The position numbers and the translations under genes are program-made. A model generated the notes under the pieces. It searched no databases. It was not told where the DNA came from and saw nothing but the letters and a program-made list of their open reading frames with translations. Of a stretch of 64,000 bases of DNA, positions 8,638 to 17,191 are shown piece after piece. Numbering within the stretch: the first letter of the stretch is position 1; the number at the start of each line of letters is the position of its first letter. This DNA comes from SB15 sp964639245 (GTDB taxonomy: Bacteria; Chloroflexota; Anaerolineae; Aggregatilineales; J027), in contig CAZXCU010000005.1 in assembly GCA_964639245.1 (NCBI GenBank), forward strand, positions 186,001 to 250,000. The letters are read 5' to 3'.

Positions 8638-10740
8638 ATGAAAATCAGCATTGGAATGAAACTCACCAGCGCGGCATGGGGCGGGGGCAATCAATTTGGC
8701 GCTGCGCTGGTTAAAAAGCTCACCCAACAAGGCCATGAAGTTTCATTTGATTTATCCGCCCCGGACTTGGATCTTATTTTGCTGGCAGACCCGCGTCCCG
8801 AATTGCAAATTACCGCCTATACTCATTTTGATATTTTAAAATACTTGCGGCAGGTCAATTCGCGTGCGCTGGTGGTGCATCGCATTAATGAATGTGACGA
8901 ACGCAAAGGCGAAATAAATAATATCAATCCTAAATTAAGACAAGCAGCAAAAATTGCCAATCATACGGTGTTTGTGTCGGCTTGGCTGCGCGATTTACAC
9001 TTGGCACAGGGCATGACCCCGCAAAATCAGAGTGTTATTTTGAATGGCTCAGATACCGCTATTTTTCATCCCACAGGGTATCGGCGTTGGGATAAAAAAT
9101 CACCGCTTCGCCTGGTAACCCATCACTGGGGCAACCACTGGCTTAAAGGTTTTGATATTTACCAGCAGCTCGACCAGTTGATTCCCCATCACCATTTAGA
9201 ATTTACCTATATTGGCAAACTGCCCGACGGATTTCAATTTCAACATGCCCGCTACATTGAACCGAAAAGCGGTGCTGAACTTGCCGAGATTTTGCGCCAG
9301 CACCATGTCTATGTCACAGGTTCGCAATTTGAACCGGGCAGCAATCATCAAAATGAAGGGGCGCTGTGCGGATTGCCGCTTTTGTATCGGGAAAGCGCCA
9401 GTTTGCCGGAATATTGCGCGGGATTCGGGGTCGGATTTACGGCGGAAAATTTTCTGGAAAAGTTGCAGGAAATTCAGGAACAGTACGATTTTTATGCGGA
9501 TAAAATGCCCACCTACCCCCATACGGCTGACCAAGCAACCAGCCACTATCTCCAGCTTTTTAACGAGTTGCTTGAAAATCGGGATACGGTTTTAGAAAAA
9601 CGGGTATGGCCTGCTTTGCTGCCCCATATTGAAGGCAATCGTGAAAAAGCAGTGGCATGGCTGCAAAATCTGCGCGACCCCCTGCTGCGGTATGTGAAAT
9701 CGTTGGAAAGGGAGGACGGGGGTTATCGGGTTGCATCGCAGGGATTAACCGAAGCAGGCCAGCAAATCACGCTGACCTTTAGCTGTTGGGCGCTCAAAAT
9801 CAATTATATGCTGCGCGGGGAACTTCACCCGAAGACGGTTGCCTTCATCCAATCGTATCAAGTAGCAGGAAATCTCATGCGGTTGCCGTTTGCCCGCCAT
9901 GCCTTTTTAGACCGCGCCCTTTTGCAACCGATTATCTGGGAAAGACCACGCCGACAGCGTTGGTTTGAAAGGTTTTTCCGTCCTCAAAAAATGACCAGTC
10001 TGCAACGGGCTATCAGTGGCGAAACCAAACAAGCAATCGCCAGTCTTGCCCAGGTTGGCGCACAGGCCACCTATCCCTATGATGGTTTTCCCCATACGCC
10101 AACTGCTTTGCAAAATTATCTTGAACAATTGAATTGGGCGCAGCCATGGGAAGCCGGCGCACATTTGGCGACGATTGCGGTTTATCTGCATACCCAAGCG
10201 TCCCGTTTTTTGCCCGTTGAGAAAATTCAAATTTTGCATCAGGTGTGTCGCACTTTCATTGAAAAACGGGTACATACCGACACTGGCGCTTATTTTCGCG
10301 GGAGCGTTCCTGAACACGGGCAATTGGTCAACGGCGCGATGAAGGTGCTAAATGCCCTAGAATGGCTGGAAATTCCCGTCCACTGTCCCGAAAGGCTCAT
10401 TGATACCGTCTTATCGCAGATGCCAGAAACAGAAGGTTGTCATCTGGTGGACGCGATTTACGTGCTGTACCGATGCAGTTTGCAAACGGATTACCGCACA
10501 ACCGATATTCAACGATACGCGGTGCAGGTGGTGGACATGCTGGTCAAACATTTTAACCCCTTGGAGGGTGGATTTTCATATTACATCGGGCGAAGCCAGC
10601 CCTTTTATTACGGGGTGCGGATTACCCACCAGCACGCAGTCAGCGATTTGCATGGAACAATTTTACTGACATGGGCCGCCGCGTTGATTTTGCATTTGTT
10701 GGACGCGGTGCCTCCAACATGGCGGTTGATGAAGGCCTAA
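8638..10740 (+). CDS. glycosyltransferase fused to a C-terminal all-helical domain
   Basis: A 700-residue protein. Residues 1 to about 320 resemble a GT4/GT-B glycosyltransferase: it begins MKISIGMKLTSAAWGGGNQFG, has a nucleotide-sugar region around LRLVTHHWGNHWLKGFD and a late GALCGLPLLYRESASLPEY segment. Residues from about 340 to 690 are helical and resemble alpha/alpha-toroid repeats (REDGGYRVASQGLTEAG, then LVDAIYVLYRCSL, then LEGGFSYY). A function for that part, perhaps glycan binding or a second catalytic step, is inference. ATG at 8638 follows GGGACGG; the frame is open to 8605 but lacks a better site. No membrane segment is visible. Confidence 0.7.
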   Translation: MKISIGMKLTSAAWGGGNQFGAALVKKLTQQGHEVSFDLSAPDLDLILLADPRPELQITAYTHFDILKYLRQVNSRALVVHRINECDERKGEINNINPKLRQAAKIANHTVFVSAWLRDLHLAQGMTPQNQSVILNGSDTAIFHPTGYRRWDKKSPLRLVTHHWGNHWLKGFDIYQQLDQLIPHHHLEFTYIGKLPDGFQFQHARYIEPKSGAELAEILRQHHVYVTGSQFEPGSNHQNEGALCGLPLLYRESASLPEYCAGFGVGFTAENFLEKLQEIQEQYDFYADKMPTYPHTADQATSHYLQLFNELLENRDTVLEKRVWPALLPHIEGNREKAVAWLQNLRDPLLRYVKSLEREDGGYRVASQGLTEAGQQITLTFSCWALKINYMLRGELHPKTVAFIQSYQVAGNLMRLPFARHAFLDRALLQPIIWERPRRQRWFERFFRPQKMTSLQRAISGETKQAIASLAQVGAQATYPYDGFPHTPTALQNYLEQLNWAQPWEAGAHLATIAVYLHTQASRFLPVEKIQILHQVCRTFIEKRVHTDTGAYFRGSVPEHGQLVNGAMKVLNALEWLEIPVHCPERLIDTVLSQMPETEGCHLVDAIYVLYRCSLQTDYRTTDIQRYAVQVVDMLVKHFNPLEGGFSYYIGRSQPFYYGVRITHQHAVSDLHGTILLTWAAALILHLLDAVPPTWRLMKA

Positions 10741-10781
10741 AAACCTACCATTTTTCGCTGTATATTGTATGATACACACCG

Positions 10782-11849
10782 ATGATGAAACGAATTTTTT
10801 CCAAACTGCGCCCACCCACCAGCATTTACCATGTGACCGCCGATCAAGGCGAGTGGGTGTTGTATGAAGTGGCGAAGTCCGTGACAGCAGCCCTTCAGCA
10901 ACAAGGCCGTCGCGCCTATATCACCCACAACGCATGGCACTTGAAACACCAGATTTTGCATTTCGGGGACAGATACGCTTATCTGCACGGAAAATTTGAG
11001 CAGCTTGATTCCTCAAATCATGTCTTTTTGACGTGGCATCATGGCGACCCGAGAGATTCGAACGAAGGGGTGCAGCAAGTTTTTGCCAAGCTACCTGCGG
11101 CAATGCCGTATTTCCAAAAAATGGTGGTCAGCAATGAAACGACCCGCCAGCATTTGCTGGAATGGGGGATGCCTGCGGAAAAAATGGTGACGATTCCCAT
11201 TGGGGTCAATTTAAATCGTTTTGCGCCGCCCACTCCCGCCGAACGTCAAAAAATTCGTGCAGAATTAGGGATTCCTGAAAATGCAATTTGCATTGGCTCA
11301 TTTCAAAAGGATGGGGAAGGCTGGGGGGATGGCACGACTCCCAAGCTCATCAAAGGGCCAGATATTTTTGTTGAAACCATCGCGGTACTTGCCAAACATT
11401 ACTCCAATCTTGTGGTGCTGCTGACCGGGCCAGCACGCGGCTATGTGAAACAGGGATTAGAAAAAATTGGTGTTCCCTACGTGCATCATTTTCTGCAAAA
11501 TCCTGCCGAAATTGGACGTTACTATCAAGCATTGGACGTGTATATTATTTCCTCTCGCATTGAAGGTGGCCCAATTGCCCTGATGGAAAGTTGGGCTTCG
11601 GGTGTACCCCTAGTTTCGACTCGGATGGGGATGCCTGCCGATTTTGTGAACCGTGGTGAAAACGGTCTGCTGGCTGAGGTCGAGGATGTGGCAGGTTTGG
11701 CGGAAAATGTTATGCACCTGCTTGAGGATGAAAACTTACGGCAACACTTAATCGCACAAGGGCTGGAATCGGTTCAACCATTGGATTGGGCGTGTATCGC
11801 AGCGCAATATGACCGTGAACTGTATACCCCCATTTTAGGAACAAAGTGA
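10782..11849 (+). CDS. GT4-family glycosyltransferase
   Basis: A 355-residue GT-B glycosyltransferase. The N-terminal half contains SIYHVTADQGEWVLYEVAKSV; the C-terminal half has VVLLTGPARGYVKQGLEKIG and the EX7E-type site SSRIEGGPIALMESWASGVPLV, followed by ENGLLAEVEDVAGLAENVMHLL. It follows the fused glycosyltransferase by 41 bases on the same strand, so co-transcription is likely. Two adjacent ATG codons (10782, 10785) are possible starts and no clear Shine-Dalgarno precedes them. A role in surface polysaccharide or glycolipid synthesis is inferred from the three clustered enzymes. Confidence 0.85.
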   Translation: MMKRIFSKLRPPTSIYHVTADQGEWVLYEVAKSVTAALQQQGRRAYITHNAWHLKHQILHFGDRYAYLHGKFEQLDSSNHVFLTWHHGDPRDSNEGVQQVFAKLPAAMPYFQKMVVSNETTRQHLLEWGMPAEKMVTIPIGVNLNRFAPPTPAERQKIRAELGIPENAICIGSFQKDGEGWGDGTTPKLIKGPDIFVETIAVLAKHYSNLVVLLTGPARGYVKQGLEKIGVPYVHHFLQNPAEIGRYYQALDVYIISSRIEGGPIALMESWASGVPLVSTRMGMPADFVNRGENGLLAEVEDVAGLAENVMHLLEDENLRQHLIAQGLESVQPLDWACIAAQYDRELYTPILGTK

Positions 11850-11864
11850 ATATTTTTATTCCGT

Positions 11865-11896
11865 GGGGATGCAGGTGAAATATCGCCTCCATCCCC
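11865..11896. terminator. weak hairpin between convergent genes
   Basis: Arms GGGGATGCAGG (11865-11875) and CCTCCATCCCC (11886-11896) form an 11-base stem with one mismatch and a ten-base loop. It lies between the ends of the glycosyltransferase (11849) and the convergent lipoprotein gene (11911). Neither side has a clean T-run, although the minus-strand exit is AT-rich. It may slow or end transcription in both directions. Confidence 0.35.
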
Positions 11897-11910
11897 TCTC
11901 AATGTCCTGA

Positions 11911-12750
11911 TTAAGGGGTTGCCGTTGCCGATGGTGTACAGGGTTGGGCAATTTGAGCAGGTTCAGGCCGCACAATGTCGGGTTGCCCGCCAAGTTCAGT
12001 GAGTTCAAAAACGAATTGGTTGCCTTCGGTTTTTTCTAAATCGGCATACCGGGCATCAAATTTGACCAGCGCTTGGGTGGATTTATCAATATAGAGTGCG
12101 CCGTCAATATAAAATTCTGGCACGCCTTCAATTTCGGTTTGGAGTTCGGCGGAGGGCAGTTCGGCAAGAATATCGAGCGCTTCCTGCAATTTGGACACCA
12201 ATTTGTATTTATCGGTCTCAAATCCATTGATGGTTTCTGAACCATCAGCTTCAGCCACCGACATGACCTGTACCCCGGCAGATTCCGCGCTGTATTTGAT
12301 GAATACCCCATCCAGTCCTGTCGCAAATTCATCTTCGTTCAATTCGCCGGACTGCAAGCAAAAATACTGCCCATCCTCAATCCGATAGGTTTCATTGTCC
12401 AGAATGAGGTAATTGCGGGTTTCGCCATCGCGCACCACTTCAATCATCGAGTCGTTGTCCGGGTCGGTACGGATATTCCACGTCAACGATTCGGTGACTT
12501 CGGTGATGGTGTCGCCGGTGGTATTGGTCTTGCCGCGTGTGACCGTGAGCGTTCCGGTGTAGCCATCCGCTTTTTCGATAGCGTCTACGCCTTCGCCAAG
12601 ATATTTCCAGGTGCCACTTTGATCAATTTCCTGTAAAAGCTGGACACCTTTGTTGAGGGTTTCAACGGTATCTTTAATATCAGTCGCTAAACATGCGAGG
12701 CTGGAAAGCATGAGCATACTGGCAGCGAACCAAATGGGTTTGGCGGGCAT
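11911..12750 (-). CDS. secreted lipoprotein of unknown function
   Basis: A 279-residue protein with a lipoprotein signal peptide: hydrophobic stretch WFAASMLMLSSLA and lipobox SLAC with Cys20. The mature part is rich in beta-type segments with charged turns (GTLTVTRGKTNTTGDTIT, NYLILDNETYRIEDGQYFCL, FYIDGALYIDKSTQALVKF). This suggests an LppX/LolA-like beta fold, but that is only an impression. The tail CTPSATATP is threonine/proline-rich, as in other exported proteins of the window. The ATG at 12750 has AGGAGG nine bases upstream. It diverges from the kinase-fusion gene, and the shared region carries a TetR-like palindrome at 12773. Confidence 0.7.
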   Translation of the reverse strand: MPAKPIWFAASMLMLSSLACLATDIKDTVETLNKGVQLLQEIDQSGTWKYLGEGVDAIEKADGYTGTLTVTRGKTNTTGDTITEVTESLTWNIRTDPDNDSMIEVVRDGETRNYLILDNETYRIEDGQYFCLQSGELNEDEFATGLDGVFIKYSAESAGVQVMSVAEADGSETINGFETDKYKLVSKLQEALDILAELPSAELQTEIEGVPEFYIDGALYIDKSTQALVKFDARYADLEKTEGNQFVFELTELGGQPDIVRPEPAQIAQPCTPSATATP

Positions 12751-12772
12751 GGTCTTTTCCTCCTAGATACAA

Positions 12773-12790
12773 CATAGACCAGTCTAATGT
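12773..12790. promoter_or_regulatory. second TetR-like palindrome in divergent promoter region
   Basis: The site ACATAGACCAGTCTAATG lies 23 bases upstream of the lipoprotein gene. It is nearly symmetrical and contains GACCAGTC, the same eight bases found (as the complement) in the operator upstream of tetR. This may be a second target of that regulator or of another TetR-family protein. Eight shared bases in a GAC-N-GTC palindrome is suggestive but not decisive. Confidence 0.4.
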
Positions 12791-12901
12791 GAAAAATTTT
12801 TCTTAGCAAAGTTGCCACACCCCGTTTAACGAAGTAAACTCTGTGCTAATTTAATTCTTCCCGCACTTATCAGGGTGGTTTTTACACCGTAGGAAATTTG
12901 C

Positions 12902-14410
12902 ATGATTGGGGTTGTTCTAAGTAACCGCTATAAAATCGAAGAACTCATTGGCGAAGGGTCAACGGCGACAGTCTATCGCGCCCTTGACCAGCGCCTTCAA
13001 CGACATGTTGCCGTCAAAGTCCTGCTGCCGCATGTGCATGATACGACCCGAAAGCGCTTTCGGGCAGAAGCAGTCGCCGTTGCCAAGCTCTCGCACCCCA
13101 ATATTATGGCGGTGTACGATGTCAATATTGACAGCGACCAAGAGTATATTGTGGTCGAACTCATCCGGGGTCGTCCCCTCTATCATTTTATTCCGTCAAA
13201 ACCGGAGATGGTGGCGAATTTTGGACGGCAAATTTGCCAAGCATTGGAATATGCTCACAGCATGGATGTCATTCATCGGGACATCAAACCCGCCAATATC
13301 TATGTGACGGATGATAATGTCGTCAAAATCATGGATTTTGGGCTGGCAATCGGACGCGATACCAAACGGCTAACCGCGCAGGGGACGATTATCGGGACAC
13401 CCGCTTATCTTTCGCCGGAACAGGCGCAGGGCTTCAAACTTGACCCGCGCACCGATATTTATACAACGGGGGTGGTGTTGTATGAAATGCTGGTGGGCGA
13501 GTTACCCTTTGATGCTGATGACATTACCAGTATTTTGCTGCAACAGGTCAAAAAACCACCGACACCACCGAGTGTCATCATGTCATCGCCTGTGCCAGAA
13601 ACGCTCGAAAAAATCATTCTGAAGTCGATGGAGAAAAAACCCGCAGACCGCTATCAAACGGCTGGGGAGATGGCGCAGGCATTGAGTGAATTTTTGGGTG
13701 AACCCCTTGCTGCGACTCAAGAATCCGGCTCGGTTGTGCCTGCGCCCAGTGTGGAAGCAACAAGCGATGTCATTACGATTGCGCTGGCAGATGACCATGT
13801 GATTTTACGAACTTCGCTGGCCTTGTTTCTGGATAGTTGCGAGGGAATGAAAGTTGTTGGCGAAGCCTCCAACGGGGATGAAGCCTATAAATTGGTAAAA
13901 GAAATCAACCCGAAAGTCCTGCTGCTGGATTTGAATATGCCGGGAACCAGCGGATTGACGATTTTGCCTAGTTTACGCCAAGATTTCCCCGATTTAAAAG
14001 TGCTTGTCCTGACGGGACGGGATGAAAATATTTACATCATGCGGGCGCTGCGGGCAGGCGCAAATGGCTACATCCTCAAGACCATTGAGGAAAAAGAACT
14101 GCAACTGGCTGTTGAAAATGTGGCCTCCGGCAATATGGTGCTGGGGCATGGTGTGGCGGAAAAAGTTGTGGCCGGATTGGGGCAGGTGGAAAAAGAACCC
14201 CTTGATGCGATTCAGCGCGATATTTTGCTGTGCATTGCGGCGGGATTGGATAAACCCACGATTGCCCACCGTTTGGGAATGCCCGAAGATGAAATCACCA
14301 GCAATTTGATTACCATTATTGACTCGCTCAAGGTCAAAAGCGAAACCGATGCCGCACTCATGGCACTGCGAGCAGGCTGGATTTCGCTGGACGAAGTACA
14401 CAATTTCTAA
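12902..14410 (+). CDS. Hanks-type Ser/Thr kinase fused to a NarL-type response regulator
   Basis: A 502-residue two-part protein. Residues 10-268 form a complete eukaryotic-like kinase: glycine loop GEGSTA (18-23), Lys39 in VAVKV, Glu56, catalytic HRDIKPAN (125-132), DFG (145-147) and SPEQ (171-174). After a linker, residues 291-412 are a receiver domain: acidic pair Asp297/Asp298, phosphoacceptor Asp343 in LLDLNMPG, Thr371, Lys393. Residues about 432-495 have the size and pattern of a LuxR-type helix-turn-helix (DILLCIAAGLDKPTIAHRLGM). No transmembrane segment is present, so it is cytoplasmic. The kinase may act on its own output half. GTAGGAA precedes the ATG. The HAD gene overlaps its stop. 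Confidence 0.92.
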   Translation: MIGVVLSNRYKIEELIGEGSTATVYRALDQRLQRHVAVKVLLPHVHDTTRKRFRAEAVAVAKLSHPNIMAVYDVNIDSDQEYIVVELIRGRPLYHFIPSKPEMVANFGRQICQALEYAHSMDVIHRDIKPANIYVTDDNVVKIMDFGLAIGRDTKRLTAQGTIIGTPAYLSPEQAQGFKLDPRTDIYTTGVVLYEMLVGELPFDADDITSILLQQVKKPPTPPSVIMSSPVPETLEKIILKSMEKKPADRYQTAGEMAQALSEFLGEPLAATQESGSVVPAPSVEATSDVITIALADDHVILRTSLALFLDSCEGMKVVGEASNGDEAYKLVKEINPKVLLLDLNMPGTSGLTILPSLRQDFPDLKVLVLTGRDENIYIMRALRAGANGYILKTIEEKELQLAVENVASGNMVLGHGVAEKVVAGLGQVEKEPLDAIQRDILLCIAAGLDKPTIAHRLGMPEDEITSNLITIIDSLKVKSETDAALMALRAGWISLDEVHNF

Positions 14411-15207
14411 TGCTCAACACTATTCGTGGCATTATTACCGATATGGACGGTGTGCTGTGGCGGGGGGATGCTCCCCTGCCCGGCGCTGCGGCGTTTTTTC
14501 GCTACTGGCATGGACGTATTCCCTATGTTTTTGCTACCAATAACAGTTCCCGTACTGTCGATTACTACGTGGAAAAAATCGGCAACATGGGGATTCCTGT
14601 CGAGAGGGAGCAAATCATCACGTCCTCGACAGCGACAGCCGATTACATCTTACAAACCTATCCTGAGGCCAAAACCGCCTTTGTCGTCGGTGAAATCGGG
14701 ATTAAAACCGCTTTGCAGAACATCGGGCTAACCCTTCTTGAGACAGGGATACAGCCAGATCTGGTCGTCGCTGGCCTTGACCGTCAATTCGACTATCAAA
14801 AATTGAAATTAGCAGCAGATTACATTCGGAATGGGGCGGTGTTCATCGGCACAAATGGGGATAAAACTCTACCCGTACCGGATGGCTTTATTCCCGGCGC
14901 AGGCAGTATTTTAGCTGCCCTTACCGCCGCCAGTGGCACAGTTCCGCATCTCATCGGTAAACCCGAAGCGCCCATGTTTGAAGTGGCGTTGCTGCGTTTG
15001 GGAACATCTCCCGACCAAACCCTGATGATTGGCGACAGAATGGAAACTGACATTGTAGGCGCGGCGCGGTTGGGAATCAAAACGGCGCTGGTACTTTCGG
15101 GCGTTACGACGGAAACCGCTATAATCCATTCTAGTGAGCATAGCACGATCCAGCCAGATTTTGTCTACGATGACTTAGCGGCATTTTTGAGGAGCATTTC
15201 TACATGA
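14410..15207 (+). CDS. HAD-IIA family hydrolase (NagD/PGP-like)
   Basis: A 265-residue HAD phosphatase of the IIA subclass. Motif I is TDMDGVLWRGD with Asp11 and Asp13; motif II lies in FATNNSSRT; the cap starts around residue 75; motif IV is MIGDRMETDIVGA with the metal-binding aspartates. Relatives dephosphorylate small sugar or nucleotide phosphates such as NagD substrates or phosphoglycolate; the substrate here cannot be told. The start overlaps the kinase-fusion stop as TAATG and the end overlaps the metallopeptidase start as ATGA. It is therefore the centre of a translationally coupled three-gene unit. Confidence 0.88.
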   Translation: MLNTIRGIITDMDGVLWRGDAPLPGAAAFFRYWHGRIPYVFATNNSSRTVDYYVEKIGNMGIPVEREQIITSSTATADYILQTYPEAKTAFVVGEIGIKTALQNIGLTLLETGIQPDLVVAGLDRQFDYQKLKLAADYIRNGAVFIGTNGDKTLPVPDGFIPGAGSILAALTAASGTVPHLIGKPEAPMFEVALLRLGTSPDQTLMIGDRMETDIVGAARLGIKTALVLSGVTTETAIIHSSEHSTIQPDFVYDDLAAFLRSIST

Positions 15208-16577
15208 AAAAACAGCGCTTATTGGCGGTTTTCCCTTTGATGGTTGCACTTATTTTTTCGATGGTGGTCTGGTCTGTTTCCGCCCAAGATGCAACCCCCT
15301 ACCCGACCCAAACACCCTATCCAACACAGACGGCCTACCCGACTCAAACGCCTTATCCAACGTTTACCCCGGCAGCTTCCGACGGGCAAGCCACCCCGAT
15401 TCCAACCGAATCAGCGCCGAGTACCGATGCTACGCCTAGTCGTGAGGCGGAACAAACCGGGGATATGAGCGTGGTTTGGACAGTCGCAAGCCAAACCTTT
15501 GAAAGTCGCTATCCCGATGGCATGACCTTCACCGCGACGATTACCAGCAGCGCGGGCGCTATCGAAAATGCGCGAGTCGTCTGGGCGCACGCCCCCGGCA
15601 GACAAAATTCCCAACCCGCTGAAATTGTCAACGCCGAAACGGGTGAATTGGTCGCGGTTTGGGATCATGTGAGTGGCAATCGTCCACCTTGGCTGGAAGT
15701 CGATTACTGGTGGGAAGTGACGGATGCGGCGGGAAACGGCTATGCCACCGCGCATGTCATGGAAGAATATGCCGATAACACCCGCGAATGGCTTAAAGGT
15801 GAGAGCGAAGATATTGTCGTGTATGCCAATGCGCTGCCCCAAAGCGTCATTGATGATACGATTTCGGCGATGCGTTCGCAGCGTGAAACTTTCCGTGCGG
15901 CATGGGGCGGGGTGCTGCCCTTCAGACCGCGTGCGGTTCTGTTTGGAGACCGTGCTGTGTGGGAAGAATGGCAAGAAGGCATTGTGAATCCCAATGTCAT
16001 CGGGACAACCAACCTCGCATGGGGAGCAACCGTGCAGTTGCATACGGGTATGTCCAATTTGAGCGATATTTCCTTTGGGACTGTGCCACATGAAGTCGCC
16101 CATTTGTATCAGGCGTGGTTTGCACCCACAACTTTCCCGTCGGGGACATGGTGGAATGAAGGCAACGCGACCTTTTTTGAATTGGAACGCCAGTATGACT
16201 ACGAAGGGCGCGTCCGTAACATGGCGGAAAATGGCGAGCTGCCAGTTTTGCTGGATGGGGTCGGGCCAAATCCGGCGGGGTTAGGGCCGGATGGCATCGG
16301 GCGCTTGGGCTATGATGTCGGTTACACCTTTTTCAAGTGGTTAGTCCAAACCTATGGTTTAGAAGCGCATCTGGAAATTGTTCAGATCATCGAAACCACC
16401 CAGTTATCGCGGAATGAAGCGCTGGAACAGGTCACAGGCTTGACCACCGTCGAAATTGAAATGGCATGGCGGGAATGGCTGGGGGCTTCTGGTGCTGCGC
16501 CGACTCTTGCACCCACTTGGACTCCGGTGGTGTTCCCATCACCCACGCCGTTTGTGTTCCCCACCGCAGAAAATTAA
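15204..16577 (+). CDS. secreted zinc metallopeptidase (gluzincin, MA-like)
   Basis: A 457-residue exported protein. Residues 1-27 are a signal peptide ending VSA; a threonine/proline-rich linker follows with four PYPTQT-type repeats (31-56). The catalytic site is HEVAH (His296, Glu297, His300) and a third zinc ligand Glu319 in WWNEGNATFFELE. The spacing and the NEG-x-A pattern are typical of gluzincins such as the Peptidase_MA_2 group. The C-terminus is again threonine/proline-rich without a sorting motif. It overlaps the HAD gene by four bases (ATGA) and ends just before a strong terminator. The target is unknown; a cell-envelope protein is plausible. Confidence 0.85.
   Translation: MKKQRLLAVFPLMVALIFSMVVWSVSAQDATPYPTQTPYPTQTAYPTQTPYPTFTPAASDGQATPIPTESAPSTDATPSREAEQTGDMSVVWTVASQTFESRYPDGMTFTATITSSAGAIENARVVWAHAPGRQNSQPAEIVNAETGELVAVWDHVSGNRPPWLEVDYWWEVTDAAGNGYATAHVMEEYADNTREWLKGESEDIVVYANALPQSVIDDTISAMRSQRETFRAAWGGVLPFRPRAVLFGDRAVWEEWQEGIVNPNVIGTTNLAWGATVQLHTGMSNLSDISFGTVPHEVAHLYQAWFAPTTFPSGTWWNEGNATFFELERQYDYEGRVRNMAENGELPVLLDGVGPNPAGLGPDGIGRLGYDVGYTFFKWLVQTYGLEAHLEIVQIIETTQLSRNEALEQVTGLTTVEIEMAWREWLGASGAAPTLAPTWTPVVFPSPTPFVFPTAEN
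15294..15371 (+). repeat. in-gene PYPTQT tandem repeat
   Basis: Four near-identical 18-21 base units encode TPYPTQTPYPTQTAYPTQ and the following TPYPTFT in the stalk behind the signal peptide of the metallopeptidase. Such threonine/proline spacers are common in exported proteins of this lineage and are likely to be extended and possibly O-glycosylated. The DNA repeats could vary in copy number between strains. Confidence 0.7.
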
Positions 16578-16589
16578 ATGACTTATCCG

Positions 16590-16612
16590 GGGCGGTACAA
16601 ACCGCCCTTTTT
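16590..16612 (+). terminator. rho-independent terminator after metallopeptidase gene
   Basis: Stem GGGCGGT (16590-16596) and ACCGCCC (16601-16607) with loop ACAA, followed by TTTTT. It lies 12 bases after the metallopeptidase stop and ends the kinase-HAD-peptidase unit. Confidence 0.85.
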
Positions 16613-16630
16613 GATTCACAAGGAAAATCC

Positions 16631-17191
16631 ATGCCCACGCTCAAAATGAAACTGCCCAATTATGCAAAAAATATGCTGTGGATGACTTCCGCTGAGGATT
16701 TTCAAGCCCAAGTGCCAGAAAATCTTCAAGTGCGCTTAGAAAACCTCACGGCAGGTTTAACCCTGCGCTGGGGAACCCCCAACGGGTCGCCCCTGCGCCA
16801 TTGGACAACCGTGAGCAAAGATATTGTCTGGAACGGGCATGTACGGGTAGGCGGGCATGTGGAATGTTTGCATGTCCTGTCTTTTGACGAGGCCGACTTG
16901 TTGATTGTAGAAATGCGCGGCAGTTTACTTCCGATGAACAATCCGCGTTTGCCATCCTTGGCGGATTTAAAACAAGCTCCGTTTGAGCGCAATGTGTTTA
17001 CTGATTTTGAAGAGGGCTGGTATGCCTTCATCACCGAGACGGACAGCCCGTTTGCCGATTTTTTGCATCACAGCTTAGTGAATGGGCAATCGCTGGATTG
17101 TTACGGCGTGTTGGCGGACGAAGCATCGGGATTTCACCAGATTGTCGGAATGCCGATGCTTCTGGAGTCGGTCACCCTCTATGCTGCATAA
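16631..17191 (+). CDS. conserved-looking hypothetical protein, 186 residues
   Basis: I do not recognise this protein. ATG at 16631 follows AAGGA at a spacing of seven and lies after the terminator, so longer upstream starts in the same frame are unlikely. The product is soluble, with no signal peptide or transmembrane helix, and has alternating hydrophobic segments (HVRVGGHVECLHVLSF, ADLLIVEMRGSLLPM) suggesting an alpha/beta or beta fold. Histidine and tryptophan are fairly common (WTTVSKDIVWNGHV, DFLHHSLVNG), but no metal site is evident. Its end overlaps the convergent small gene by 13 bases. Context does not suggest a function. Confidence 0.65.
   Translation: MPTLKMKLPNYAKNMLWMTSAEDFQAQVPENLQVRLENLTAGLTLRWGTPNGSPLRHWTTVSKDIVWNGHVRVGGHVECLHVLSFDEADLLIVEMRGSLLPMNNPRLPSLADLKQAPFERNVFTDFEEGWYAFITETDSPFADFLHHSLVNGQSLDCYGVLADEASGFHQIVGMPMLLESVTLYAA

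Noticed and set aside
12824..12839. GTTTA-N6-TAAAC inverted repeat before the kinase-fusion gene
   Set aside because: Five-base arms in AT-rich promoter DNA are expected by chance, and no partner regulator is implied.
15294..15371. Regular repeats considered as a CRISPR array or satellite
   Set aside because: The units are coding PYPTQT repeats without spacers, in frame behind a signal peptide.
15411..16103. 230-codon minus-strand open frame opposite the metallopeptidase gene
   Set aside because: It is antisense to a gene with signal peptide, zinc site and repeats; its product has no recognisable domain and no Shine-Dalgarno.
16466..16630. 55-codon extension of the 186-residue hypothetical protein
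   Set aside because: It lies in the end of the metallopeptidase gene and spans its terminator; ATG 16631 has AAGGA at proper spacing.
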